DNA from: Rhodovulum tesquicola
GTDB lineage: Bacteria > Pseudomonadota > Alphaproteobacteria > Rhodobacterales > Rhodobacteraceae
DNA: 64,000 nucleotides
Assembly: GCF_024128855.1 (NCBI RefSeq)
Contig: NZ_JAMYDV010000015.1
Coordinates: forward strand, 1 to 64,000
Direction of reading: 5' to 3'
Position numbers and translations under genes: made by a program. Under the pieces are notes generated by a model. That model saw only the letters and a program-made list of their open reading frames with translations, had not been told where the DNA came from and did not search any database. Shown one piece after another: positions 50,547-59,024 of the stretch; positions within the stretch are counted from its first letter, which is position 1, and every line of letters begins with the position of its first letter.

Positions 50547-52508
50547 TCACTCGTTGGCGGAAAGGTAGTCCAGGATGGGCTGGTAATCGGGCGAGTCCGT
50601 GATCTCGGTCGGGGCGATGCCCACGCCCCAGGTCAGGCTGGTGCGGTCCTCGTCGATGGGGCGGTCGATGACGATTTCCCCCACGGTGTAGGGCGTGCCG
50701 TCCTGATGCGCGAAAGCGGTCGCATCCTCGCGGAAGTAGCGGAAGGTCACGGGGGTTTCGGGAAACACGTCCTTGCCGAAATCGTAGCGCTGGGTGGCCA
50801 CGACCATGCGGTAGCCGCGCGCGGCCGCCAGCGCGGCGGAGTGCGGCGGGTAGAGCAGTTCCCCCGCCAGATTGCCGTCCGCGTCCAGATGATCGCCCTT
50901 GGCGGTCAGTTCCTTCAGCAGCGCGGCGCGCAGGCGCTGCGCGCCGACATAGCTTTCAGCCGTGTCCGTCACCAAGGCCGGCCAGTCGGCGGAATAGCCG
51001 TTATCGGTGCGGATCGTCGCGGCAAGGAACGCCTCGACGCTGGCGGGCATGTCGCCATAGAGGCTGACCCCCACGACATGTTCCAGGAAATGGGCGAATT
51101 CGCCGGTCTGCATCGCCCGGTTGATCGGGTCGGGCCAGGAGGACCGGCCGATGCTGCCCTCGGCCTCGGGCGCGCGATAGCCCATCGCGGTATTCTCGCC
51201 CCAACCCGAAGCGCCGGGCAGGCGGCGGGGCAGCGCCCAGGTGCTGTCGATGGTCACGCCCACGCCGGATTGAAAGGTCGCATGCCCGCCGGTTTCGCGC
51301 TGCGGTTCATGGCCGGAATGGCAGCCCACGCATTGCACCAGTTCCGAGGCCGTCTGGACGCGCAGGCTGCCGTCGGCATCCTCGATCCAGCCTGCGAGGA
51401 TCCAGCCCGCGCCATTGTCGATCCAGCCCTCCTTGCGGTTGGCATAGGCGGGGGCGCTTTCCTCCTTGATCTCGGGCCCGGCATATTCGGGGTCGAAGCG
51501 CCGGACCTTGTACATGTAGCGGATTTCCTTGACCCGGTCGGCGCGGGCCCCGGGGAAGCGGCCCGGCGCGCCATCGCTGCCATCGGCGGCGGTGTCGACA
51601 TAGTGCAGCGGGTGGGCGAACTCGGTCCCCTGCGGATAAAGGCCGGGCTGGACGGGGATGTCGGTGGCGGCGCCGCGATAGGTGGCGGGCGCGTCGGCGG
51701 GCAGGTGGTCGGACACCGCCGCGGCGACAAGGTCCAGATTGGCGGCATAGGTGGCGAGGTCGAAATTGCCCGCGTCATCCTTCATGAACCGTTCGGGCAG
51801 GCGGATATAGATGCCCGAGACCGACCCGGTCAGCGGCGTGAAGATGCCGTGGGGCACGAAATTGACAGACCGCCAACCGGTGATCCAGCCGCGCCCGTCA
51901 TTGAAGAAGGCGCCCTCTTCGCGGTCGCTGCGCACGAACCCGTCCTCATCGGCGGGCAGGTCGGCGGGCGCGAGCGCGGGGAACAGGCGGAACGGGTCGT
52001 CGCGGGCGCCGCTGTCCCAGGCCCGCGCATCGCCGGGGCGGCGGGCGACGGCGGCGGACCAGTTGTCCTGGCGGATCCAGGTTTCCATGTCCCAGGCGGC
52101 GGGGTCATGGCCCGCCGCGGCCACTGCGGCGCGCAGTTTCTCGGGGAACAGCGTGTTTTCCCAGGGATTGATCGAGCCATTGGGCTGGAACGGATGGCGC
52201 AGCGCGGCAAAGGCGTATTCGGCCGTCAGATCGCCGATGAAGGGCGAGGCCCCGCCCTGCGGCGCGTTGTTGCCGAAGCGGCGATTGGCCAGCCCGTCGG
52301 TATGGCAGACCTGGCAGGGGTTCTGGGTGCCGCCCGCAGTCTCGATATAGCACTGGGCGGGAATGTGGGCATAGGGGTTCGGCATCTGCGCGCGCGAGAT
52401 GTAGCTGCCGATCAGCGGCGCGGCATAGTCTTCCGCGGCGGCGGCGCCGGTCAGCGCGATCAGGCTGGCCCCGGCCAGCGAAGCGGTGCGAAGCGGGAAG
52501 CGGTGCAT
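50547..52508 (-). CDS. periplasmic diheme c-type cytochrome, family unknown
   Basis: 653 residues with a Sec signal (RTASLAGASLIALTGAAAAED). Two haem-binding motifs: CQVCH (residues 65-69) and CVGCH (near residue 390, in ASELVQCVGCHSGHEPQRETGG). The rest has many Trp and Asp but no domain I recognise. It is downstream of the PhoX-like gene on the same strand, separated by 92 bp that contain a strong hairpin. An electron-transfer or oxidase role is inferred from the haems only. Confidence 0.7.
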   Translation of the reverse strand: MHRFPLRTASLAGASLIALTGAAAAEDYAAPLIGSYISRAQMPNPYAHIPAQCYIETAGGTQNPCQVCHTDGLANRRFGNNAPQGGASPFIGDLTAEYAFAALRHPFQPNGSINPWENTLFPEKLRAAVAAAGHDPAAWDMETWIRQDNWSAAVARRPGDARAWDSGARDDPFRLFPALAPADLPADEDGFVRSDREEGAFFNDGRGWITGWRSVNFVPHGIFTPLTGSVSGIYIRLPERFMKDDAGNFDLATYAANLDLVAAAVSDHLPADAPATYRGAATDIPVQPGLYPQGTEFAHPLHYVDTAADGSDGAPGRFPGARADRVKEIRYMYKVRRFDPEYAGPEIKEESAPAYANRKEGWIDNGAGWILAGWIEDADGSLRVQTASELVQCVGCHSGHEPQRETGGHATFQSGVGVTIDSTWALPRRLPGASGWGENTAMGYRAPEAEGSIGRSSWPDPINRAMQTGEFAHFLEHVVGVSLYGDMPASVEAFLAATIRTDNGYSADWPALVTDTAESYVGAQRLRAALLKELTAKGDHLDADGNLAGELLYPPHSAALAAARGYRMVVATQRYDFGKDVFPETPVTFRYFREDATAFAHQDGTPYTVGEIVIDRPIDEDRTSLTWGVGIAPTEITDSPDYQPILDYLSANE

Positions 52509-52552
52509 GGATCAGCCCCTTGTGCCAGTCGGGAAAGGTCGTGCGAACGGCA

Positions 52553-52583
52553 GGGGCCGGGCCCGATGAACAGGCCCGGCCCC
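52553..52583 (-). terminator. strong intercistronic stem-loop after PhoX-like gene
   Basis: GGGGCCGGGCC and GGCCCGGCCCC form a perfect 11-bp GC stem with a 9-nt loop, between the PhoX-like stop and the cytochrome start. No T-tract follows on the minus strand, so it may attenuate or protect the upstream mRNA rather than end transcription. Confidence 0.5.
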
Positions 52584-52600
52584 GATATCAACGGGTCGGA

Positions 52601-54478
52601 TCAGAGACCGGGCATGCCGCCCAGATAGCCGACATGGGCTTCGAGCTTGTAGTTCGGCGTGCCGTGGGCGTTGGTGCCGTACATCTCGATCGCGGCGGCC
52701 TCGAGCCGGGCGACGACATCCTCGGGCATCGAGGAGATCCACTCGCCCTGGTGCTGGTTGTTGGCCATGACATAGGCGTGGCCATTCAGGTTGTCGACGA
52801 CCTGCAGGCCGGTGGCCTCGGCGCCGGACGCCTGGCTGAGGATGCGGGTCAGCTTGCCGGTATCGACATTGTAGGCCCAGACGAAGTTGTTGACATGCGT
52901 CCCCGAGTCCTCGCCGATGAAGAGCGTGCGCATCGCGGGCGAGAAGAACAGGTTGTCGGGGTTGGCGACCTTGTCGGGATGGGCCACGTTGCCCAGCGCG
53001 TCAACCGGGATATCCTCGCCCAGCAGCGCGGAGGGAACCCGCATCGCGGTGCCGACCCAGTCCGAATTGATCGCCTCGCCATCGGTATCGACGCGGCCGC
53101 CATCCATCGCGACCTCGTAGGTCGCACCGGCCACGATCTTCTCGACCTGGATGTGGTCCTGGGGGGCGCCCTCTTCGGTCTGCATGCCCTTTTCGCTATA
53201 GGACATGGCGACGTAGAGGTTCTTCTTCTTCGGGTCGGCGTCGACGCCTTCCATCTTGTTGAACTCGGTCGTGGCGCCCAGATAGCCCGCGTAACGGCGG
53301 GATTCGAGGAAGGCCGCGGCCTTCTCCATGCCGTCCTTCAGGCGCAGGATCTCGTCGCCCGAATGGCCGGCGCGGATCATCCTGTAGCCCTGCGCGGTCC
53401 AGTCCGGGGTCGCCTCGGCGGTGGTCGACTCGAAGATGTCGTCGAAGGTCACGCCGCTGTCGATGATCGCCTTGACCTCGGCATCGGTGGCGTGGCCCAG
53501 CTTGACCCAGTCCAGCGTGGCGGAGCCGCCACCCTCGCCCGAAACCTGGTTCCAGCGCGCGGCGTAGAGGGCACCGGCGGACAGGTCCTCGGCGGTGTCG
53601 GCGACATACATGAACAGCGCGACATGGTCGCCGTCATCGCCGAAATAGGCGGTGCGGCTGTCGGGCATCACGCGGGCGAGTTCCCAGGTGGCGCGGCCCA
53701 TCGAGTAGTGCTTGACCACCTCGGTCGAGCCATCGGCCTTGACGGTCACCTCGGGGATGTAGCCGTAGTGATAGGGGTTGGCCTCGGCGCCGCCCAGATA
53801 CATCTCGCTGAGCGCGCGCAGACCCTCGGTGGTCTTTTTCAGGTTCTTCTCGCCCGAGACGGCCTGGAAGTAGAGGTCGTAATCCTCTTCCGAGCCGAGA
53901 TGGGTGTTCCACGGCGTCGGGCCGCCGGCGCAGGGGATCCACAGGCCATCGACGCCCGAGAAGTCGATCGGCTTGACCGAACTCGCCTTCAGCATGCCGT
54001 CTTCGCCCTGTTCGACCGACGTCACCGACATCGACATCGGCATGCGCGAATACCAGCCCTCGGCGCGGCGCGCCTCGCCGCCATTGGCGAGGATCCAGTC
54101 GTATTCGTAATGGGTCACCATGAACAGGTTGCCGTCCACGTTCAGCAGGCTGTTGGCATCCGGCGTCTCGGCGATGACCGGATCGCCATTCATGTCCATC
54201 AGCGGCTCGCCCTTGGCGTCGAACAGTTGCGCGGCGGCGTGATCGCCCAGCTTGTCCGTGGTCTTGAACATCGACACATAGGACAGCGGGAATTCCCTGG
54301 TGGTGCCGTCGCTGTAGCGCACGATGGCCGAGGATTTGCTGTGGGTCGTCAGCATCTCGGCGGTTTCCTGCGGCGCGGGCGTGTCGGTGAACTCGACCGA
54401 GACGATATCGGCGGCCAGCGCGGCGCCGGCGGTCAGCGCCAGCGCGGCGGTGCCGCAAAGAAGGGAGAGCTTGGTCAT
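52601..54478 (-). CDS. PhoX-family phosphatase (DUF839-like)
   Basis: 625 residues from MTKLSLLCGTAALALTAGAALAAD, a Sec-type signal; classic PhoX has a twin-arginine signal, which is absent. PhoX-like parts are GDGLWIPCAGGPTPWNTHLGSEEDYD (as GVDGLWIPCAGGPTPWNTHLGSEE), YGYIPEVTVKADG, YFGDDGDHVALFMYVAD, NPDNLFFSPAMRTLFIGEDSG and NGHAYVMANNQHQGEW. PhoX enzymes are Ca/Fe phosphomonoesterases made under phosphate limitation. A candidate PHO box lies 79 bp upstream of its start, supporting this role. It shares the regulatory region with the divergent phytase-like gene. Confidence 0.78.
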   Translation of the reverse strand: MTKLSLLCGTAALALTAGAALAADIVSVEFTDTPAPQETAEMLTTHSKSSAIVRYSDGTTREFPLSYVSMFKTTDKLGDHAAAQLFDAKGEPLMDMNGDPVIAETPDANSLLNVDGNLFMVTHYEYDWILANGGEARRAEGWYSRMPMSMSVTSVEQGEDGMLKASSVKPIDFSGVDGLWIPCAGGPTPWNTHLGSEEDYDLYFQAVSGEKNLKKTTEGLRALSEMYLGGAEANPYHYGYIPEVTVKADGSTEVVKHYSMGRATWELARVMPDSRTAYFGDDGDHVALFMYVADTAEDLSAGALYAARWNQVSGEGGGSATLDWVKLGHATDAEVKAIIDSGVTFDDIFESTTAEATPDWTAQGYRMIRAGHSGDEILRLKDGMEKAAAFLESRRYAGYLGATTEFNKMEGVDADPKKKNLYVAMSYSEKGMQTEEGAPQDHIQVEKIVAGATYEVAMDGGRVDTDGEAINSDWVGTAMRVPSALLGEDIPVDALGNVAHPDKVANPDNLFFSPAMRTLFIGEDSGTHVNNFVWAYNVDTGKLTRILSQASGAEATGLQVVDNLNGHAYVMANNQHQGEWISSMPEDVVARLEAAAIEMYGTNAHGTPNYKLEAHVGYLGGMPGL

Positions 54479-54556
54479 TTGGGGATGTCCTGTCTGGCTG
54501 GGAATGTGGCTCATGGAACCTTTCCAGTTCCAACAGGGTGGCGCTAACGCAACTGT

Positions 54557-54574
54557 CCAACAGGGATGTGACAA
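54557..54574 (-). promoter_or_regulatory. candidate PHO box for PhoX-like gene
   Basis: On the minus strand TTGTCAC-ATCC-CTGTTGG fits the 7-4-7 PHO-box layout; the first half carries the full TGTCA core and the second keeps CTGT only. Confidence 0.4.
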
Positions 54575-54646
54575 AGGGCCGGGGCCTGACAGAATGTCAC
54601 AGGCCGGGGCTTTCGACATCGCCAGGCGGTCGGAGGTTCGGCCCGA

Positions 54647-54664
54647 TCGTCACACAACTGTCAC
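54647..54664 (+). promoter_or_regulatory. PHO box upstream of phytase-like gene
   Basis: TCGTCAC-ACAA-CTGTCAC is a close match to the PhoB consensus (two CTGTCAT-like 7-mers with a 4-bp AT-rich spacer). It is 46 bp before the ATG at 54711. Confidence 0.6.
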
Positions 54665-54710
54665 CGACGCCTGCCATGTCGCAGGCGCAATCACAGCTGT
54701 CGGGAATCCC

Positions 54711-56879
54711 ATGCACCTGCGCCCTGTCCTCTTGACCTCGTTCTTCGCCCTCGTCGCCTCCGGCGCCCTTGCCGAGAGCAATTTCAACCGGATCACCAGC
54801 TTTCCCGTGACCGCCAACATGGAAGCGGGCGAGGACATGGCGCGCGAGTCCTCGGCCGAGATCGTCTCGGCCTCGGAGGACGGGATGACGCTTGTCTATA
54901 GCGACAGCCCGCTGGGCGTGATCGGCCTGGTCGATATCACCGACCCGCGCGCGCCCCGGGCGATGGGCAATATCGAGATGGGCGGCGAGCCGACGACGGC
55001 CGTGTTCATCGGCGACCGCGTGTTCGCGGGCGTCAACACGTCGGAAAGCTTTGCCAATCCCTCGGGCAAGCTGGTCACCATCGACCCGGCGACCCGCGAG
55101 ATCACCGCCGAATGCGACCTTGGCGGCCAGCCCGACGCGGTGGCCAAGGCGCCCGATGGCAGCTTCCTTGCCGTCGCCATCGAGAACGAGCGCGACGAGG
55201 ACCTGGGCGATGGCGGCCTGCCGCAGATGCCCGCGGGCTTTGTCGTCAAGCTGCCGGTGCGGGACGGGGTGGCGGATTGCGCGGCGAAGCAGGTGATCGA
55301 CGTCACCGGGCTTGCCGACATCGCGCCCGAGGATCCCGAACCCGAATTCGTGGATGTGAACGCGGCGGGCGAAATCGTCGTGACGTTGCAGGAGAACAAT
55401 CACATCGTCATCATCGGCGTTGACGGCACGGTGAGCGCGCATTTCAGCGCGGGCGAGGTGACCGTCGAGGGGATCGACACCCGCCGCAACGGCGCGCTGG
55501 AGTTCACCGGCACCAAGGGCCCGATCCCGCGCGAACCCGACGCGGTGAAGTGGATCGATGCCGATCACGTCGCCTTTGCCAACGAGGGCGACTGGAACGG
55601 TGGCACGCGCGGCTGGTCGATCTTCCGCCGCGACGGGACGCCGGTCTGGGATGCGGGCGCGTCCTTCGAACATGCGATCATCGAGATCGGCCATTATCCC
55701 GAGCATCGCAGCCATTCCAAGGGCGTGGAGCCCGAGGGGATGGAGACCGGCAGTTTCGGCGGCATCCCGATGGTGTTCGTGGCGTCCGAGCGGTCCTCGG
55801 TCGTGGGCGTCTACGACATCACCGACCCCGCCGCGCCGCGGCTGCATCAACTCCTGCCCTCGGGGATCAGCCCGGAGGGGATCGTGGCCATCCCGCAGCG
55901 CAACCTGCTGGTCACCGCGAACGAGTTCGACGGGCGCGAGGATGGCAGCGCGGGCAGCCATGTGATGATCTATGAATGGCAGGAAGCGCCGGCGGCCTAT
56001 CCGACGATCACCGCGGCCGGCGCGGAGACGCTGATCGGCTGGGGCGCGCTGTCGGGTCTTGTCGCGGATGCCGAACGGCCGGGCATCCTTTATGCGGTGT
56101 CGGACAGCGTCTATGCGAACCAGGCGGGCATCTACACCATCGACGCCAGCCAGACCCCCGCCCGCATCACCGCCAAGACGGTGGTGACGCGCAATGGCTT
56201 CCCGGCGCAGAAGCTTGACCTTGAGGGGATCGCGCTGACGGGGGATGGCGGGTTCTGGCTGGCCAGCGAGGGCCGGACCGACCGGCTGACGCCGCATGCG
56301 ATCCTGCGCGTGGATGGCCGTGGCGAGATCCGGCAGGAAATCGGGCTGCCCCCCGAGCTTCTGAACCACGAGATCCGGTTCGGCTTCGAGGGCGTGTCGG
56401 TTCTGGGCGATACGCTCTGGCTTGCCGTGCAGCGCGAGTGGAAGGACGACCCCAAGGGCTTTGCCAAGCTCGTGGCCTATGACACCCAGGAGAAGACCTG
56501 GGGCGCGGTGCATTACCCGCTGGACAGCCCGGCGGACGGGGCCTGGATGGGGCTGAGCGAGATCACCATCCATGGCGACTGGGCCTATGTCATCGAACGC
56601 GACAACCGCATCGGCACGGACGAGGCGGTCAAGCGGCTGTACCGCGTGCCCGTCGCGCAGCTTGAACCCGCCGAGCTGGGCGGCACGCTGCCGGTGGTGA
56701 GCAAGGAACTGGTGCGCGACCTGATCCCCGACCTTCTGGTGCTGAACGGCTATGTGCAGGACAAGGTCGAGGGTTTCGCCATCGACGCCGCCGGGATCGG
56801 CTGGGCCGTGACCGACAATGACGGGGTGCAGGACGCCTCGGGCGAGACGCTGTTCTGGTCCATCGGCAAGGTCGAGTGA
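54711..56879 (+). CDS. secreted phytase-like esterase (beta-propeller)
   Basis: 722 residues from MHLRPVLLTSFFALVASGALAES (Sec signal). The N-terminal half has propeller repeats (VYSDSPLGVIGLVDITDPRAPRAMGNIEMGGEPTTAVFIGDRVF, VVGVYDITDPAAPRLHQLLPSGISPEGIVAI). The C-terminal half is the esterase-like, phytase-like domain: QKLDLEGIALTGDGGFWLASEGRTDRLTPHAILRVDGRGEIRQEIGLPPELL, NHEIRFGFEGVSVLGDTLWLAVQREWKDD and DNRIGTDEAVKRLYRV. Two such domains fused in one protein are usual in marine alphaproteobacteria. A good PHO box stands upstream, and a strong terminator follows. Probably releases phosphate from organic esters. Confidence 0.82.
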   Translation: MHLRPVLLTSFFALVASGALAESNFNRITSFPVTANMEAGEDMARESSAEIVSASEDGMTLVYSDSPLGVIGLVDITDPRAPRAMGNIEMGGEPTTAVFIGDRVFAGVNTSESFANPSGKLVTIDPATREITAECDLGGQPDAVAKAPDGSFLAVAIENERDEDLGDGGLPQMPAGFVVKLPVRDGVADCAAKQVIDVTGLADIAPEDPEPEFVDVNAAGEIVVTLQENNHIVIIGVDGTVSAHFSAGEVTVEGIDTRRNGALEFTGTKGPIPREPDAVKWIDADHVAFANEGDWNGGTRGWSIFRRDGTPVWDAGASFEHAIIEIGHYPEHRSHSKGVEPEGMETGSFGGIPMVFVASERSSVVGVYDITDPAAPRLHQLLPSGISPEGIVAIPQRNLLVTANEFDGREDGSAGSHVMIYEWQEAPAAYPTITAAGAETLIGWGALSGLVADAERPGILYAVSDSVYANQAGIYTIDASQTPARITAKTVVTRNGFPAQKLDLEGIALTGDGGFWLASEGRTDRLTPHAILRVDGRGEIRQEIGLPPELLNHEIRFGFEGVSVLGDTLWLAVQREWKDDPKGFAKLVAYDTQEKTWGAVHYPLDSPADGAWMGLSEITIHGDWAYVIERDNRIGTDEAVKRLYRVPVAQLEPAELGGTLPVVSKELVRDLIPDLLVLNGYVQDKVEGFAIDAAGIGWAVTDNDGVQDASGETLFWSIGKVE

Positions 56880-56919
56880 TCCCGCGGCCTTGAGCCGCGA
56901 TCAATGGCCACGGATGACA

Positions 56920-56947
56920 GGCCCCGGCAGCGATGCCGGGGCCTTTT
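56920..56947 (+). terminator. intrinsic terminator after phytase-like gene
   Basis: A perfect 10-bp stem (GGCCCCGGCA / TGCCGGGGCC) capped by GCGA and followed by TTTT, 40 bp after the stop. It isolates the next cluster. Confidence 0.85.
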
Positions 56948-57023
56948 CGCGTATGGTTCCGGGTTTCGCCCTGCGCTGCCAAGGGCCGGGGCGGGTTCCA
57001 TTTTACGGGGGGCGGGTCAGGAT

Positions 57024-57048
57024 GGAATAATCCGCCGGGGCGGGCGTT
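57024..57048 (+). promoter_or_regulatory. ECF-type promoter P1 (sigma/anti-sigma operon)
   Basis: GGAATA-N15-CGTT: GGAAT at 57024-57028 and CGTT at 57045-57048 with 16 bp between. The sigma-gene ATG is 34 nt downstream. This fits ECF promoters (GGAA at -35, CGTT at -10) and indicates self-regulation. The same motif recurs three times in the next 4 kb. Confidence 0.75.
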
Positions 57049-57082
57049 GTCAGCCGGATGTCCGGATACAGGCGGGGGCAAG

Positions 57083-57601
57083 ATGACCGACAGGACGAGG
57101 GCGAAGTTCCAGAATGACCTTGTCGCGCTGGTGCCACGGCTCCGGCGCTTTGCCCTGAGCCTTGCAGGCAACATGCAGGACGCGGACGATCTGGTGCAGG
57201 CGGCCTGCGAGCGGGCCTTGCGCAATGAAGGGCAGTTCGTGCCCGGCACGCGGATGGACAGTTGGATGTATCGCATCATCCAGAACCTGTGGCTTGACGA
57301 CCGGCGCAAGGTGGCGCGTCGGGGCGCGGCGGTGGATCCGGATCACGCGAACCTGTCCGACCACGGAAAGGCGGCGAACCTGCCGGAGGATCGCATGATG
57401 CTGGCCCGGGCCCGCAGCGCCATGGCCGACCTGCCGCCGGGGCAACGCGAGGTTCTTGCGCTTGTCGCCATCGAGGGCCTCAGCTACCGCGAGGTGGCCT
57501 AGACCTTGCAGCTTCCGATCGGGACGGTGATGAGCCGGCTGTCGCGGGCGCGCGGGGCGTTGCTGCCGAAGCTTGGCCTGAGTGCAGGGGGGCGCCAATG
57601 A
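57083..57601 (+). pseudogene. ECF sigma factor gene interrupted by an in-frame amber codon
   Basis: From MTDRTRAKFQNDLVALVPRLRRFALSLAGNMQDADDLVQAACERALRN (region 2.1-2.2) through TRMDSWMYRIIQNLWLDDRRKVARR (2.4) to region 4 (LPPGQREVLALVAIEGLSYREVA), the gene reads as a normal ECF sigma. Codon 140 (57500-57502) is TAG. After it the same frame continues TLQLPIGTVMSRLSRARGALLPKL, the rest of the region 4 helix-turn-helix, to a TGA that overlaps the anti-sigma ATG (ATGA). A GAG-to-TAG change would explain it. As it stands the product lacks the -35-recognition helix. Intact length would be 172 residues. Nonsense mutation or sequence error. Confidence 0.85.
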
Positions 57602-58332
57602 TGCGCGAAACCACGATGGACAAGGATCGCCTGGCCGCCTTTGCGGACGGGGAATTGTCGCCCGAAGACGCCGCGGCGGTGGTGATCCACCTGGCGGATC
57701 ATCCCGGGGACCAGGCCTTTATCGATGACCTGATGGCCGCGAACGAGGCGCTGGCCCGGGCCTTTGCGGGGCCGATCTCCGACCCCGTTCCCCCGGCCAT
57801 CCTTGCGGCGATCGAGGGGCGCAAGGCCGCGCCGAAGGTCATTGCCCTGCCGCGCCGCCCCGTTCTGGCGGCGGGGGGGCTTGCGCTTGCGGCGTCGATT
57901 GCGCTGGCCGTCGTGCTGCTGCCGCGCGCGCCCGAATTCAGTCTGGCGCTTGGTCCGGTTGCGACGGACAGCGCGCTGCATGACCATCTGCAAGCCCTGC
58001 CATCGGGCCGGACCGTCGGCGTCGGGGCCGGGTCGGACCTGACCATCCTTGCGACGTTGCCCACGCCGACGGGGCCCTGCCGCGAGGTCGAGGTGATCGA
58101 CCGCGCGGCGAACCGGCTGGACATGCTGCTGGCCTGTCGGCGCGGGACGAGCTGGCAGGTCGAGGTCGCGCTGTCGGAACCCCTGCCCGAGGCGGTCAGG
58201 GACCAGGGCTATGTCCCGGCCGGTGGCGTGGAAACCGAGGCCCTGACGCCCTGGCTTGACCGGATGGGCGCGGGCATGGCGCTTGATGCCGCGGCGGAAG
58301 CGGCGGCGATTGCGCGCGGCTGGCAGCCCTGA
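57598..58332 (+). CDS. anti-sigma factor, single-pass membrane protein
   Basis: 244 residues. The N-terminal part MDKDRLAAFADGELSPEDAAAVVIHLADHPGDQAFIDDLMAANEALARAFAGP resembles the cytosolic anti-sigma domain of zinc-less type. A membrane helix VLAAGGLALAASIALAVVLLP lies at about residues 88-108, followed by a periplasmic domain of about 135 residues (EFSLALGPVATDSALHDHLQALPSGRTVGVGAGSDLTILATLPTPTGPCREVEVID...). The ATG overlaps the sigma stop (ATGA), usual for sigma/anti-sigma pairs. The periplasmic domain probably senses the signal. Confidence 0.82.
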   Translation: MMRETTMDKDRLAAFADGELSPEDAAAVVIHLADHPGDQAFIDDLMAANEALARAFAGPISDPVPPAILAAIEGRKAAPKVIALPRRPVLAAGGLALAASIALAVVLLPRAPEFSLALGPVATDSALHDHLQALPSGRTVGVGAGSDLTILATLPTPTGPCREVEVIDRAANRLDMLLACRRGTSWQVEVALSEPLPEAVRDQGYVPAGGVETEALTPWLDRMGAGMALDAAAEAAAIARGWQP

Positions 58333-58387
58333 GCAGTGCCGCAGGCCGCGGACAGGGGCGCGTTTTGCCCGGGTGCTGCAAATCGGG

Positions 58388-58418
58388 AAAAGGGCGGCGC
58401 GCGGGCGGCGCTTTTTTT
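58388..58418 (+). terminator. terminator after anti-sigma gene
   Basis: A-rich, GC-rich inverted segment ending in seven T (58412-58418), 55 bp after the anti-sigma stop and just before promoter P2. Confidence 0.55.
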
Positions 58419-58438
58419 CGTGGATTGACCGGGTTTCG

Positions 58439-58463
58439 GGAATAACGGGCGGTCGTGATCGTT
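58439..58463 (+). promoter_or_regulatory. ECF-type promoter P2 (Asn/Ser-repeat protein)
   Basis: GGAATA-N15-CGTT, with GGAAT at 58439-58443 and CGTT at 58460-58463; identical spacing to P1. The GTG start lies 24 nt downstream. Confidence 0.75.
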
Positions 58464-58487
58464 TTCCAGATGCAAGGAGGTGACCTT

Positions 58488-58895
58488 GTGTCTGAAAAAA
58501 AGGAAGAACCGATGAAACCCATCAAGCTGATCCTTCCGGCGACGTTGCTTGCCCTTTTGCCGCTTGGGGCCCAGGCCGGAATCTCCATGCCGAAACTGCC
58601 CGCCGCGGCGCAGTCCGTGGTCGATGACGGCATCGAGAAGGTCCAGTTCAAGCTGCGCAAATCGGACCGCAAATGGGGCTTTGGCGGCGATGGCCGGTCC
58701 AATTCGAATTCCAACAGCAACAGCAACAGCAACAGCAATTCGAATTCCTCGTCGAACTCGTCCAGCAACAGTTCCTCGAACAGCTCTTCGAACAGTTCCT
58801 CGAACAGCTCGTCGAACTCGTCCAGCAACAGTTCGTCCAACTCCTCGTCCAACTCGTCGTCCAATTCCTCCGGCCGGGGCCGGGACGACGATTGA
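58488..58895 (+). CDS. secreted Asn/Ser-repeat low-complexity protein
   Basis: 135 residues from the GTG at 58488, which stands seven bases behind AAGGAGG, an almost perfect ribosome-binding site; an ATG at 58512 (MKPIKLILPATLL) with AAGGAAG is the alternative. A Sec signal (KPIKLILPATLLALLPLGAQAG) is followed by about 40 ordinary residues (MPKLPAAAQSVVDDGIEKVQFKLRKSDRKWGFGGDGR). The rest, about 60 residues, is an NS repeat passing into SSNS repeats, and the protein ends GRGRDDD. No family is known to me. The strong promoter, strong ribosome-binding site and terminator suggest high expression when the ECF system is active; a surface or matrix role is a guess. Confidence 0.7.
   Translation: MSEKKEEPMKPIKLILPATLLALLPLGAQAGISMPKLPAAAQSVVDDGIEKVQFKLRKSDRKWGFGGDGRSNSNSNSNSNSNSNSNSSSNSSSNSSSNSSSNSSSNSSSNSSSNSSSNSSSNSSSNSSGRGRDDD
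58695..58871 (+). repeat. degenerate AAY/AGC/TCN tandem repeat coding poly(Asn-Ser)
   Basis: Alternating Asn and Ser codons, first (NS)n, then (SSNS)n. Codon choice varies (tcc, tcg, agc, agt; aat, aac), so the repeat is kept at the protein level and not by recent DNA slippage alone. Confidence 0.8.
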
Positions 58896-58922
58896 GCCGA
58901 CAGGCCAATTCCGGTACCGGGG

Positions 58923-58948
58923 CGGCCCCTTCGGGGGCCGTTTCCTTT
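58923..58948 (+). terminator. intrinsic terminator after Asn/Ser-repeat gene
   Basis: CGGCCCC-TTCG-GGGGCCG, a 7-bp stem with the stable TTCG loop, followed by TTTCCTTTT. Confidence 0.85.
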
Positions 58949-58965
58949 TGGAATGGCCAACCGGT

Positions 58966-59001
58966 CAAAATAACAGCCCCGAAGGAAAGCCTTCGGGGCT
59001 G
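58966..59001 (-). terminator. intrinsic terminator of the minus-strand unknown gene
   Basis: CAGCCCCGAAGG and CCTTCGGGGCTG make a perfect 12-bp stem with a 4-nt loop; on the minus strand it is followed by TTATTTTG. It stands back to back with the plus-strand terminator. Confidence 0.85.
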
Positions 59002-59024
59002 TGGTCCGTCAAGCGTCGGGCCGC

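Noticed and set aside
57500-57502. Possible read-through of TAG as pyrrolysine in the sigma gene
   Set aside because: There is no sign of a pyrrolysine system, and ECF sigma factors have no known use for it. A point mutation or error is simpler.
58695-58871. Tandem repeat as a CRISPR or minisatellite
   Set aside because: No repeat-spacer structure; the repeat is in frame, has mixed codons, and is inside a gene with signal peptide, promoter and terminator.
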